This document shows, one piece after another, positions 26,087-35,007 of a stretch of DNA of 55,074 bases (within the stretch, counting starts at the first letter, position 1; every line of letters starts with the position of its first letter). The DNA comes from Candidatus Gastranaerophilales bacterium. GTDB lineage: Bacteria > Cyanobacteriota > Vampirovibrionia > Gastranaerophilales > Gastranaerophilaceae. The position numbers and the translations under genes are program-made. The stretch is from contig CALVAQ010000012.1 of the NCBI GenBank assembly GCA_944325595.1, positions 1 to 55,074 on the forward strand, read 5' to 3'. The notes under the pieces were generated by a model. It had not been told where the DNA came from, searched no databases, and saw only the letters and a program-made list of their open reading frames with translations.

Positions 26087-26485
26087 CTATTGCTGTTCGT
26101 ATTGAGAGTATTCTTTTGATTCTGCTTCCCAGTCTTCTCTTTCCACTTTATGGGCATGAGACCAGAATTTTTCTATCGCATAAGTTTCTCTGTCTTCTCT
26201 GTGAAGAACATGCACGATTACATCACCGTAATCAAGCAGATTCCATCTGTTTCTCAAATCGTTTTCTTCTCCTGCCGGTATACGGTCAAAAAGGTGTTTT
26301 ATTCTGTCTCTGACATAACCGGTGAGAGCTTTAACCTGTGTATTTGTATCAGCTGAACAAATTACAAAATAATCAGCCAGCACTGATACGTTGCTAATAT
26401 TCAAAATAGTAATATCTTTTGCAAGTTTGTCATCGAGTATTCTTGCCACAACACTTGCGAGTTTATATGAACTGATATCTGCCAA
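26087..26485 (-). CDS. rsfS: Ribosomal silencing factor RsfS (YbeB/Iojap)
   Basis: 132 residues from a TTG start with GAGGAAAAG just upstream; an upstream TTG at 26533 would add 16 residues but lacks a binding site and overlaps mscS. The family core is evident: DITILNISNVSVLADYFVIC, then WNLLDYGDVIVHVLHREDRETYAIEKFW. RsfS binds L14 on the 50S subunit and blocks subunit joining during starvation. It lies downstream of mscS and dnaE on the same strand. A Glu-rich tail extends beyond the usual C-terminus. Confidence 0.92.
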   Translation of the reverse strand: MADISSYKLASVVARILDDKLAKDITILNISNVSVLADYFVICSADTNTQVKALTGYVRDRIKHLFDRIPAGEENDLRNRWNLLDYGDVIVHVLHREDRETYAIEKFWSHAHKVEREDWEAESKEYSQYEQQ

Positions 26486-26529
26486 AATCTTTTCCTCTTC
26501 CTTGTTTGATAGTATTAATGATAACACAA

Positions 26530-27420
26530 TCAATTTGCTTTATCAGTATATTGTGTTGTTTCGTTCAAAAGATGAACTGTTGTCTGCGGGAACGGAAACT
26601 CTATGCCGAGTTCGTCAAATCTCTTTTTAATAGCTTTGTTGTACGCTCTGCCGACTTCCCATTGTTTAATCGGTGTTGTTTTGACTCTTGCTTTTACAAT
26701 AACGGCAGAATCATCAAACTTATCAAGTCCGAGAATTTCAAGCGGTTCAATTATATATCTGCTTAATTCCGAATGTTTTCTGAAATTTTCATCAATTTCT
26801 TTTAAAACATTTATAACTTTTTCTATATCTTCATTATACGAAACACCTAAATCAAAAACGTAGTATGAAAACTCTCTTGTATAATTCACAACAGTGTCGA
26901 CCATGCCGTTTCTTATATAATGAACTCTGCCTTTGAGGTCACGGAGTTTTATGAGTTTTATATCAATTTTTTCAACAACACCTTCGTGTCCCGACACTTC
27001 AATGTAATCGCCCACTCTAATCTGTCCTTCCAAAATCAAAGACAAACCCGTAATAATGTCTTCAAAAAATCTTTTTGCGCCAAAACCTACCGCAACACCC
27101 AGAACCCCGGCGGCTGTCAAAATTGGTCGTATGTCTATACCTAAAGCGTTCAGGATAAACATGATTGCAAAAATACCGATAATTGTATCAACAATTGACT
27201 TTACGATTGATTTCAGGGTTATCAATTGTTTTTTATATTCGAAATCATCTCTCTTTTCAATAATTTTTGCTGCAAACTTGTCGATAATGAAATTACACAG
27301 TTTTATCAACAGATAGAAGAAAATCAGATTTATACACATTATTACCCATTTGTTATGAAAAAAAGCGGGAAGCGTATTAAAAATTAAATTGTGGTGGTGT
27401 TCAATAAATTCAAACATCAT
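26530..27420 (-). CDS. MscS-family mechanosensitive channel
   Basis: 296 residues with N-terminal membrane helices (about 25-45, 75-95) and the pore helix GVLGVAVGFGAKRFFEDIITGL, then the beta domain (IRVGDYIEVSGHEGVVEKI) and the cytoplasmic alpha/beta domain. It should open under membrane tension to release solutes during osmotic downshock. AGGAG precedes two tandem ATG codons; the second gives the better spacing. It begins 16 bases after dnaE. Confidence 0.92.
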   Translation of the reverse strand: MMFEFIEHHHNLIFNTLPAFFHNKWVIMCINLIFFYLLIKLCNFIIDKFAAKIIEKRDDFEYKKQLITLKSIVKSIVDTIIGIFAIMFILNALGIDIRPILTAAGVLGVAVGFGAKRFFEDIITGLSLILEGQIRVGDYIEVSGHEGVVEKIDIKLIKLRDLKGRVHYIRNGMVDTVVNYTREFSYYVFDLGVSYNEDIEKVINVLKEIDENFRKHSELSRYIIEPLEILGLDKFDDSAVIVKARVKTTPIKQWEVGRAYNKAIKKRFDELGIEFPFPQTTVHLLNETTQYTDKAN

Positions 27421-27436
27421 AAACTCCTGTTATTTG

Positions 27437-30400
27437 TTATTCATCAAGTGATTTTACCGCAATATCCACTTTTTGGGCAAAGTTTGCACTTACGGCATGA
27501 ACAAGCTCGTTGGAAGCATCTACCCAAAAATGAGAGTCGCTGAGAATTTTTATATCCCTGTCATTGTCTTTGAGTTTCAAAACCAGCGGGTCCTGACCTT
27601 TAAATCTCGAGAGCACATCCTTTAAACCGACAAGCTCCTCAAACGGCATTTCTTCATTCAACGACAGTGTTACGATATTACTGTTTTCAACGGCTTTTAC
27701 CGCATCAACAATAATATTGTACTGATCTTCATCTCTTTTTTGAAGCTTGCCCGAAAGTATAACTTTTTTTTCTGACTCAATAAAAGAATTGTAATTTATA
27801 AGTGTTTTGTGAAAAGCCACAAATTCAACTTTTCCTGTCAAATCTTCAATTATTCCGGCTTTCAAAAATTTTGTCGGGTCTTTCTTTGTCGGAATCTGGC
27901 GAACCTGTGTCAACAATCCGCATACCGTAACGGGTTTGTCGTTTGGCATGTCTTTCAGTTCCGCAATTGTGTGCGTGGTCAAAAACGGAAGCTTATCCGC
28001 AATTGAAGATAGCGGATGGCTGGTAACGTAAAAGCCGAGGTATTCTTTTTCAAATGCCTGAATTTGTTTGTCATCAAACTCTTCATCGCTGCCTGTCAAT
28101 GTATAAGTTTCCAAATCTACACCGGTGCTTGTTGTCATTCCGGCAAAAAGGCTTGCCTGTCCGAGCATTCTGGCTTCATTCTGTCTTTTTGCGGCAGCAA
28201 CCAGCGGCTCCATGTTTTCAATAAGCTGTTTTCTGCTTTTTTCAATATTTGAAAATGCGCCTGATTTTATCAAACTTTCCAACGTTCTTGAGTTCAGAGC
28301 TTTAGAGTCAATTCTTGTACAGAAATCATAAAGCGACTTGAACTCACCGTCTTCGGTTTCTCTTTCTTTTTCAATGAGTTCAATAACACCCTCTCCGACA
28401 TTTTTAATTGAAGCAAGTCCGAAACGGATATTGTTTCCGTCCGGCGTAAATTTTGCATTTGATTTGTTAATATCGGGAGCGAGAACTTTTATACCCATTT
28501 TCTGGCATTCGGCAATATAAAGCTGCGTTTTTTCCTGATCGCCCGAAACACTTGAAAGCAATGCAGACATATATTCAACAGGATAGTGTGCCTTCAGGTA
28601 TGCGGTCTGATAAGCGACAAAAGCATATGCGGCAGAGTGGCTTCTGTTAAAACAGTATGCGGCAAATTTTTCAATCTGTTCAAAAAGAGCTTCCGCCTGC
28701 TGTTTTGTCATGCCGTGATTTGCGGAATGTTCAACAAACAATCCTTTTTGTTCCGCCATTTTTTCGAGTTGTTTTTTACCCATCATACGGCGGACATTGT
28801 CTGCCTGACCGAGTGAATAGTCAGCCAGAGTCTGGAATATCTGCATGATTTGTTCCTGATATACGATGGTACCGTATGTGTCTTTCAAAATCGGTTCCAA
28901 ATCAGGATGTGCATATTCGATTTTTTGTTTTCCATGTTTACGTTGTACAAAATCATCAACCATGCCGGAGTTCAACGGCCCCGGACGGAAAAGAGCAACA
29001 AGAGCGCCTAAATCTTCAAATACGGAAGGTCTCAAATCCTTGACGAGTTTTTTCATACCGGCAGATTCAAGCTGGAAAACACCGTCAGTTTCACCTTTTT
29101 GTAAAAGGTCAAAAGTTGCCTTGTCATCAAGCGGAATGTTGTTTATGTCAACTTTTACACCCGTGCGTTTTTCAATCATTTTTAAAGCACTGTGAATGAT
29201 TGTAAGGTTGCGCAGTCCCAAAAAGTCCATCTTTAACAGACCGATATGTTCGTCTTCTATCATGGTGTATTCCGTGACAATCAAACCTTCTTTTGACGGT
29301 TCAACAGGAACAATATCTTCCAGAGGCATTTTGGATATGATTACACCCGCTGCATGCATACCGGTATTGTTTTTGAGACCCTCAATGGACTTTGCCATAT
29401 CAACAAGTTTTTTGACCGTTGGGTCTGTATCATAAAGCTTTCTAAGCTCCATGCCTTCTTTTAAGGCATCATCGATTTTTATTTTCGGTTCTGCGGGAAT
29501 AAGCTGTGCCCACTGGTTGCTCTGGGCAAACGGAATATCATAGACCCTTGCAACAGCTTTCATTGCGTTTCTTGCTGCAAGAGTACCGAATGTAACAATC
29601 TGACAGACTTTGTCGGCACCGTATTTTTTAGTTACGTAGTCAATAACCTCGCCTCTTCTTTCAACACAAAAGTCGATATCAACATCAGGCATGCTTACAC
29701 GTTCAGGATTCAAAAATCTTTCGAACAACAGATTGTGGCGAATAGGGTCAAGGTCCGTAATCTCAAGAGCATATGAGATAAGGCTGCCTGCCGCCGAACC
29801 TCTTCCCGGTCCGACAGGAATGTCATGACTTTTTGCAAAATGAATAAAGTCGGATACAATCAAAAAGTATTCCGCAAACCCCATTTTGTTGATTACACCG
29901 AGTTCATAGTCCATACGTTCTTTGAGTTTTGGTGTCATTGCGCCGTAGCGTTTTTTGATACCTTCCATTGTCAAATATTCAAGATAAGACTCTGATGTAA
30001 AGTTTGGCGGAAGTTCAAAATACGGGATATGGTATTTACCCATTTCTATAATCAAATGGCACTTTTCAGCAACTTCAACAGTGTTTGCAATGCACTGTTC
30101 AAACATATCGGCTTCCATCCATTTGAAAGCATCTCTGAGCTGTTCCGGTGTTTTTACATAAAATTCATTGTTTGGAAAACGAAATCTGTCATTGCTCTCT
30201 TTGAGAGAGTTCGTTTGAATACAAAGCAGTGTGTCATGCCAGTCTGCATCTTCTTTTTTGAGATAATGGCTGTCGTTTGTGATAACCATTTTTATATCCA
30301 AATCTTTTGCAAGCTGAATAAGCCCCGGATTGGCGATTTTCTGTTTTTCAAGTCCGTGGTCCTGAAGTTCTATGTAATAATCGTCGCCAAAAAGGTTTTT

Positions 30401-30880
30401 ATAGAACTTTGCCGCTTCATATGCCGCTTCTTTGTTTGAATTAATAAATCCCTGTGCAACTTCGCCCTGAACACACGCCGACAGGCAGATTAAACCTTCA
30501 TGATGTTTTTCTATAAGCTCATGGTTTATTCTGGGTTTGTAATACATTCCCTTGCATTTTGCAATAGAAACAAGTTTTACAAGGTTTTTGTATCCCGTCT
30601 GGTCTTTTGCAATCATGACAAGGTGAAAAGGGTGTGTTTTTGCGGGATTTTTTTCCGTAATATCTCCGTCATAAACATAAAACTCACAGCCGATAAGGGG
30701 TTTTAGTCCCATTTCTTTGGCTGTTTCATACATCTGGATTGCGCCGTACATGTTTCCGTGGTCTGTAATTGCTACAGCCGGCATGTCGTTTTCTTTTGCA
30801 AATTTACAAAGGTCTTTTATTCTGATTGCGCCGTCTAAAAGGCTGTTTTCTGTGTGTAAATGTAACGGTACGTACTGCAT
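27437..30880 (-). CDS. dnaE: DNA polymerase III alpha subunit
   Basis: About 1147 residues, the replicative polymerase of the DnaE type. The N-terminal PHP domain keeps HLH (residues 9-11 counted from the upstream ATG), the TDHGN pair and NDSH (204-207). The palm has PDVDIDF with the catalytic Asp401 and Asp403, preceded by GPGRGSAAGSLISY; an OB domain lies near the C-terminus. The ATG at 30880 is preferred because AGGGG sits six bases before it, with an ATG at 30886 as alternative. dnaE, mscS and rsfS are on one strand with short gaps and may be co-transcribed. Confidence 0.96.
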   Translation of the reverse strand: MQYVPLHLHTENSLLDGAIRIKDLCKFAKENDMPAVAITDHGNMYGAIQMYETAKEMGLKPLIGCEFYVYDGDITEKNPAKTHPFHLVMIAKDQTGYKNLVKLVSIAKCKGMYYKPRINHELIEKHHEGLICLSACVQGEVAQGFINSNKEAAYEAAKFYKNLFGDDYYIELQDHGLEKQKIANPGLIQLAKDLDIKMVITNDSHYLKKEDADWHDTLLCIQTNSLKESNDRFRFPNNEFYVKTPEQLRDAFKWMEADMFEQCIANTVEVAEKCHLIIEMGKYHIPYFELPPNFTSESYLEYLTMEGIKKRYGAMTPKLKERMDYELGVINKMGFAEYFLIVSDFIHFAKSHDIPVGPGRGSAAGSLISYALEITDLDPIRHNLLFERFLNPERVSMPDVDIDFCVERRGEVIDYVTKKYGADKVCQIVTFGTLAARNAMKAVARVYDIPFAQSNQWAQLIPAEPKIKIDDALKEGMELRKLYDTDPTVKKLVDMAKSIEGLKNNTGMHAAGVIISKMPLEDIVPVEPSKEGLIVTEYTMIEDEHIGLLKMDFLGLRNLTIIHSALKMIEKRTGVKVDINNIPLDDKATFDLLQKGETDGVFQLESAGMKKLVKDLRPSVFEDLGALVALFRPGPLNSGMVDDFVQRKHGKQKIEYAHPDLEPILKDTYGTIVYQEQIMQIFQTLADYSLGQADNVRRMMGKKQLEKMAEQKGLFVEHSANHGMTKQQAEALFEQIEKFAAYCFNRSHSAAYAFVAYQTAYLKAHYPVEYMSALLSSVSGDQEKTQLYIAECQKMGIKVLAPDINKSNAKFTPDGNNIRFGLASIKNVGEGVIELIEKERETEDGEFKSLYDFCTRIDSKALNSRTLESLIKSGAFSNIEKSRKQLIENMEPLVAAAKRQNEARMLGQASLFAGMTTSTGVDLETYTLTGSDEEFDDKQIQAFEKEYLGFYVTSHPLSSIADKLPFLTTHTIAELKDMPNDKPVTVCGLLTQVRQIPTKKDPTKFLKAGIIEDLTGKVEFVAFHKTLINYNSFIESEKKVILSGKLQKRDEDQYNIIVDAVKAVENSNIVTLSLNEEMPFEELVGLKDVLSRFKGQDPLVLKLKDNDRDIKILSDSHFWVDASNELVHAVSANFAQKVDIAVKSLDE

Positions 30881-31012
30881 TTCCATCCCCTGTCTCTATT
30901 TTTAATTTAAACACACAAAACAGATATTTTCAGCAAATTTTTAGAAACGTAAATTTTTTCTTCTATTTTATTATATAATTTACTTAAGAAAATATGACAA
31001 TGAGGGTGAAAG

Positions 31013-32047
31013 ATGAAAGAGACTTTAGAAAAAATTCACAAAAATGCACTTGAAGCCATTGAAAAAATCCAATCAACGGCAGATATTGAAGAAGTTAAAA
31101 ATACTTACCTTAGCAGAAAAAGTGAACTGAACAATATCAAAAAAAATCTGAAGGATCTTTCAAATGAAGACAAAAGAATCGTAGGTTCTTTGTCAAATCA
31201 AATTACAAGAGACATTGAAGAAAAACTCAATGAAAAATATGACTTTTTCTACCAAAAAGAGCTGAATGAAAAGCTCGAAAAAGAAAGAATTGACATCACT
31301 TTGCCGGGTTCATATACACCTTACGGCAAAGTTCACCCTTTAACACAGACTATTGATGAAATCGTTGAAATCTTTCAGGGTATGGGCTTTTCTCTTGTCA
31401 AAAACGAAAATTCTCCAGAAGTAGAAACAGAATATTTCAACTTTGATATGCTGAACACACCCAAAGACCATCCGGCAAGAGATATGCAGGATACCTTCTA
31501 TACAGAGGTCGCAAAAAATGTTGTTTTAAGAAGCCAGACTTCAGGTGCACAAATCCATGAAATGCTCACTCACACTCCGCCTATCAGAGTAATTGCTCCG
31601 GGCAGAGTATACAGAAAAGAGTCCGTAAGCGCCAGAAAAAACAACCTCTTCCACCAGATAGAAGGTCTTATTGTAGACAAAGATATAACTTTTGCTGACC
31701 TGAAAGGTGTAATGAATGAATTTTTGAGACTGTATTTCGGTGCGGCAAGACCGACAAGATTTAGAAGCAGCTTTTTCCCGTTTACAGAACCTTCTGCAGA
31801 AGTTGATGTACAGTGCATTATGTGTGAAGGCAAAGGCTGCCGTGTATGCTCCGGTACAGGCTGGCTTGAGATTTTGGGCTGCGGTATGGTCGACCCGAAC
31901 GTTTTAAACAATGTCGGAGTAGACCCTGAAATTTACACAGGTTTTGCCTTCGGTATGGGTGTTGAAAGACTTGCCATGCTCAAATGGGGTATAGATGACA
32001 TCAGGCTGTTTTTCAACAACGACGTGAGATTTTTGAAGCAATTCTAA
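31013..32047 (+). CDS. pheS: Phenylalanyl-tRNA synthetase alpha subunit
   Basis: 344 residues. An N-terminal coiled coil (1-85) precedes the class II catalytic core with HPLTQTIDEIVEIF, VLRSQTSGAQIHEML, RVIAPGRVYRKES and the motif 3 region FAFGMGVERLAML. A four-cysteine insertion (CIMCEGKGCRVC) is present, as in many bacterial PheS. It charges tRNA-Phe together with PheT. pheT, usually next, is not here: the following genes are on the opposite strand. GAGGGTG precedes the ATG, and a TATAAT-type sequence lies about 40 bases upstream. Confidence 0.96.
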   Translation: MKETLEKIHKNALEAIEKIQSTADIEEVKNTYLSRKSELNNIKKNLKDLSNEDKRIVGSLSNQITRDIEEKLNEKYDFFYQKELNEKLEKERIDITLPGSYTPYGKVHPLTQTIDEIVEIFQGMGFSLVKNENSPEVETEYFNFDMLNTPKDHPARDMQDTFYTEVAKNVVLRSQTSGAQIHEMLTHTPPIRVIAPGRVYRKESVSARKNNLFHQIEGLIVDKDITFADLKGVMNEFLRLYFGAARPTRFRSSFFPFTEPSAEVDVQCIMCEGKGCRVCSGTGWLEILGCGMVDPNVLNNVGVDPEIYTGFAFGMGVERLAMLKWGIDDIRLFFNNDVRFLKQF

Positions 32048-32084
32048 ATAACTAAATTACTCAATAATCAGCCGCAATTAAAAA

Positions 32085-33590
32085 TCAGTCTTTTGCCGGT
32101 TTTTTGTATTTGTATATTCTGAATGCTTCGCCCGTAGCTATTGCCGGAGGAGAGGTATACAAAAGTTCGTATCTTTGAGGCATATTTTTTTCAAAATGTG
32201 ACAGATTTAAAAGAGAAGAAACGATTATATATGTATGTTTAAATTTCTTTTCCCGTACATTTTTGCGAACAAGTGCATCAAAATATTCATCTGAATAAAA
32301 ACCGTTATCTTTCCATATCACATATGTTAAATATCTGTTGTTAGAAACATCATAAAACCGTTTTTGCGGTAATTTTTCGTAAATTGCCAGAGGAAAAGCA
32401 ATAAAATTCGGGATTATAACAGCATCTGGTTCTGTGTTGTTTTTCAAAAATTCTGCAGTTTCACCTGCACTCGAATAGTTATAAAAAACATCAAGCAGCG
32501 CTGCATGTATTCCGCAAACAATTGTCATGGCAAAAAATATACCAAGGACAATATTTAAAGCTTTTTTAGAAAACAGTTTTAGATTTTTTTGAATCTCTGT
32601 TTGCGAGCATACCGCCCAAAAACAAAAAATCAAAATAAGGTATGCACCAAAAATTCTTGTTTGATACAGCATAGCTTTGTAGCTGCATATGTATATAAAA
32701 AACTGAAAACCGATTGAACAAAAAGCAAGGAAGAACATTCTTTTGTTGTTCATTGCCAGCTGTACAAGGCACAAACAAAATAAACAAAACATTGCTATTG
32801 CTCCTATAATAGCTATAGGAGTGAATTGAATCGGATTGTAAACACTTTTGTATACAAGACCGACCGAATTCAAAAAGAATATAGAAAGTGTTTTGAATGT
32901 TTCAACAAATATATTGTCAACAGAAAAGCCTATTGCCGCATTACTTGAAAAAGTACCGAGCAATTGGAGAACGACCGCCAGAAGAGCTATACCGACTATT
33001 ACACAGAAAGAAACAGTTTGTTTTGATATATTTTTTTCTTTAACAAAATTGTCATAAACAAAATAGCAGCCGAGAAGAAAAACAAATACAAACATTATTA
33101 CATGGGTATTTGAAATAAATGCAAGTATCAATGCATAAGGAATTGCGTACAAATTTGGTTTTTCTTTTGCTTTTTGATACAAAATTGCTGCGGCAAAAAC
33201 CAGCAATGGCAATACAGAATAGCTTCTGGCAACAACCGGCAGAAAATAGAAAAAGCCTGAACTCAAAATAATTGCGGTTTTTGAAAATCTATTAAAAGGA
33301 GAAAAAGTCAACAACAAAAACACACTCGCCGCACACGAAAGCCAGCACAAAATCTGCATGGAAAATATTGAAAAATTTAACTTAGCCAAAGGATATACAA
33401 GAAGATAGAAAAAACATGGATGACCCTCGTTTACCAGATGTTTAAGCATTTCCGGTATTGATAAATTTTTTACAATCAACCAGACCTGTGCTTCGTCTGC
33501 CCAGATTTCATGATGCAAAACAAAAAACAGTGTCAAAAGTGCATATAAAAAAGTCCACAATAAATTTATTAAAATATTTTTCTTTGTCAT
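32085..33590 (-). CDS. Membrane glycosyltransferase-like protein, GT-C type (paralogue 1)
   Basis: 501 residues with about 10 hydrophobic segments. The first periplasmic loop has HHEIWADEAQVWL, matching the acidic catalytic loop of GT-C enzymes that use lipid-linked sugars, and NEGHPCFFYLL and NTHVIMF follow. It should act in the inner membrane, possibly adding a sugar to a lipid or surface glycan. The ATG at 33590 is chosen because the upstream paralogue stops at 33592. Clearly homologous to the next gene over its whole length, so a tandem duplication. Confidence 0.75.
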   Translation of the reverse strand: MTKKNILINLLWTFLYALLTLFFVLHHEIWADEAQVWLIVKNLSIPEMLKHLVNEGHPCFFYLLVYPLAKLNFSIFSMQILCWLSCAASVFLLLTFSPFNRFSKTAIILSSGFFYFLPVVARSYSVLPLLVFAAAILYQKAKEKPNLYAIPYALILAFISNTHVIMFVFVFLLGCYFVYDNFVKEKNISKQTVSFCVIVGIALLAVVLQLLGTFSSNAAIGFSVDNIFVETFKTLSIFFLNSVGLVYKSVYNPIQFTPIAIIGAIAMFCLFCLCLVQLAMNNKRMFFLAFCSIGFQFFIYICSYKAMLYQTRIFGAYLILIFCFWAVCSQTEIQKNLKLFSKKALNIVLGIFFAMTIVCGIHAALLDVFYNYSSAGETAEFLKNNTEPDAVIIPNFIAFPLAIYEKLPQKRFYDVSNNRYLTYVIWKDNGFYSDEYFDALVRKNVREKKFKHTYIIVSSLLNLSHFEKNMPQRYELLYTSPPAIATGEAFRIYKYKKPAKD

Positions 33591-33591
33591 T

Positions 33592-35004
33592 TTATTTTCT
33601 CTCAATTTTGTAAATTCGAAATTTTTCCTGGTCTCTTAATACGGTTTTGTTTGATTCATATACAGGTTGTATATCTGTATAAAAAGCACCTGTACTCAAA
33701 ATAGCATAAACCGTTTTGTGCTGTTTTAACATCTCAAAAAGAGGAATAGGCTCTGAAGGATGAGCAATCGGTTTATTCCATATTGTGTAGGTATAAAAAT
33801 TTTTGTATCCGTCATAATAAATTTTCCATCTGTCTTTTGGCAGATATGCACTCACAGCCGTGGTTGAAAGCGGAAAATTACTCACAATAAAAGCATCCTG
33901 AGGAATATTGTTTTTTATATATTCTGCAGCTTTTTGTCCGCCGGAAAATTCATATAAATAATCCAATTTTGCGAGTTTCAAACCATCCGGAACCGTGATT
34001 AAAAACATCAAAATCAAAAATATATTTGCTGCAATTTTGAGCTTTTTGTTTTCTGTTTTGGAATATACACACCAAAAACAAAACAACGGCACCAACAAAA
34101 GCAAATAAGCTCTTGGCGGATGTATCATCCATACATACATGTAAATTCCCATTTGAAAAGCAAAATTGAAAAGAAAAACAAAAAAGATTTTTTTATCTTT
34201 TGTATAAAAAACAAATGCACAAAACAACAAAAACAAAGTAAAAAGAGATATATTCAAAAAATTTGAAAACCCAAATATATTTAAAACAACTTTTTTGTAT
34301 GTTTCAAAAAATCCGGCTATTCCAAGTGAATGAGGATAGCTGTTTTGGACAATAAAATTTGCATCCTGCGCTCCCCAAAAATACAAAATCATTCCAAAAA
34401 GAACAGCTAAAATTGCGCAACAGGAATACAGCGGTTTTTTGTCTTTTTCTTTTATCACTTCAAAAAGAAACATGAATGCCAGAGCACTGCATACACCAAA
34501 CATTATTACATGCGTATTGGCAAGAAGAATTATAACTCCTGCATACAAAAAAGGGTGTTTTTTTCTTTTTTCATACAAAACTGCAGTCAAAAACAGCAAA
34601 ATTGGTATAAGACAATAATTTCTGGCATTGACAGGATACCAGAACAAAAAACCGGAACTCAATAGTACAGAGGTTTTGACAGGGAGACTGAACGGGGACT
34701 TAAATAATAAAAAGCCGGCTCCCGTCAGCATAATGAACCAATTTAAAACCTGCATAGAAAAAATTGCATTTGAAAAATGCAGCAGTTTTGCAAACGGCAT
34801 TATTAATAAATACCAAAAAATCGGATGCCCTTCGCTTTGAAGATGAGCAAAAAGTTCAAAAATATTTAAATCTCTTGCAACAAGCCACGCCTGCGCCTCA
34901 TCCGCCCAGATTTCATGATGAAGAAGAACAACAAAAGTAAATATTGCATAAAATATCAACAGCAGTGTTTTAGCTATATTTTTTTTGTAAAAAAGTTTTT
35001 CCAT
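33592..35004 (-). CDS. Membrane glycosyltransferase-like protein, GT-C type (paralogue 2)
   Basis: 470 residues, polytopic, with the same landmarks as its neighbour: HHEIWADEAQAWL near residue 28, QSEGHPIFWYLLI, ARNYCLIPILLF and NTHVIMFG. It is three bases downstream of leuA and one base upstream of the other copy. The membrane topology and the acidic loop fit a lipid-linked sugar transferase. Acceptor and donor cannot be predicted. Linkage to leuA seems organisational rather than functional. Confidence 0.75.
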   Translation of the reverse strand: MEKLFYKKNIAKTLLLIFYAIFTFVVLLHHEIWADEAQAWLVARDLNIFELFAHLQSEGHPIFWYLLIMPFAKLLHFSNAIFSMQVLNWFIMLTGAGFLLFKSPFSLPVKTSVLLSSGFLFWYPVNARNYCLIPILLFLTAVLYEKRKKHPFLYAGVIILLANTHVIMFGVCSALAFMFLFEVIKEKDKKPLYSCCAILAVLFGMILYFWGAQDANFIVQNSYPHSLGIAGFFETYKKVVLNIFGFSNFLNISLFTLFLLFCAFVFYTKDKKIFFVFLFNFAFQMGIYMYVWMIHPPRAYLLLLVPLFCFWCVYSKTENKKLKIAANIFLILMFLITVPDGLKLAKLDYLYEFSGGQKAAEYIKNNIPQDAFIVSNFPLSTTAVSAYLPKDRWKIYYDGYKNFYTYTIWNKPIAHPSEPIPLFEMLKQHKTVYAILSTGAFYTDIQPVYESNKTVLRDQEKFRIYKIERK

Positions 35005-35007
35005 CTT

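Noticed and set aside
26485..26533. Upstream TTG start for rsfS
   Set aside because: It lacks a ribosome binding site, overlaps the mscS stop, and adds residues not typical of RsfS.
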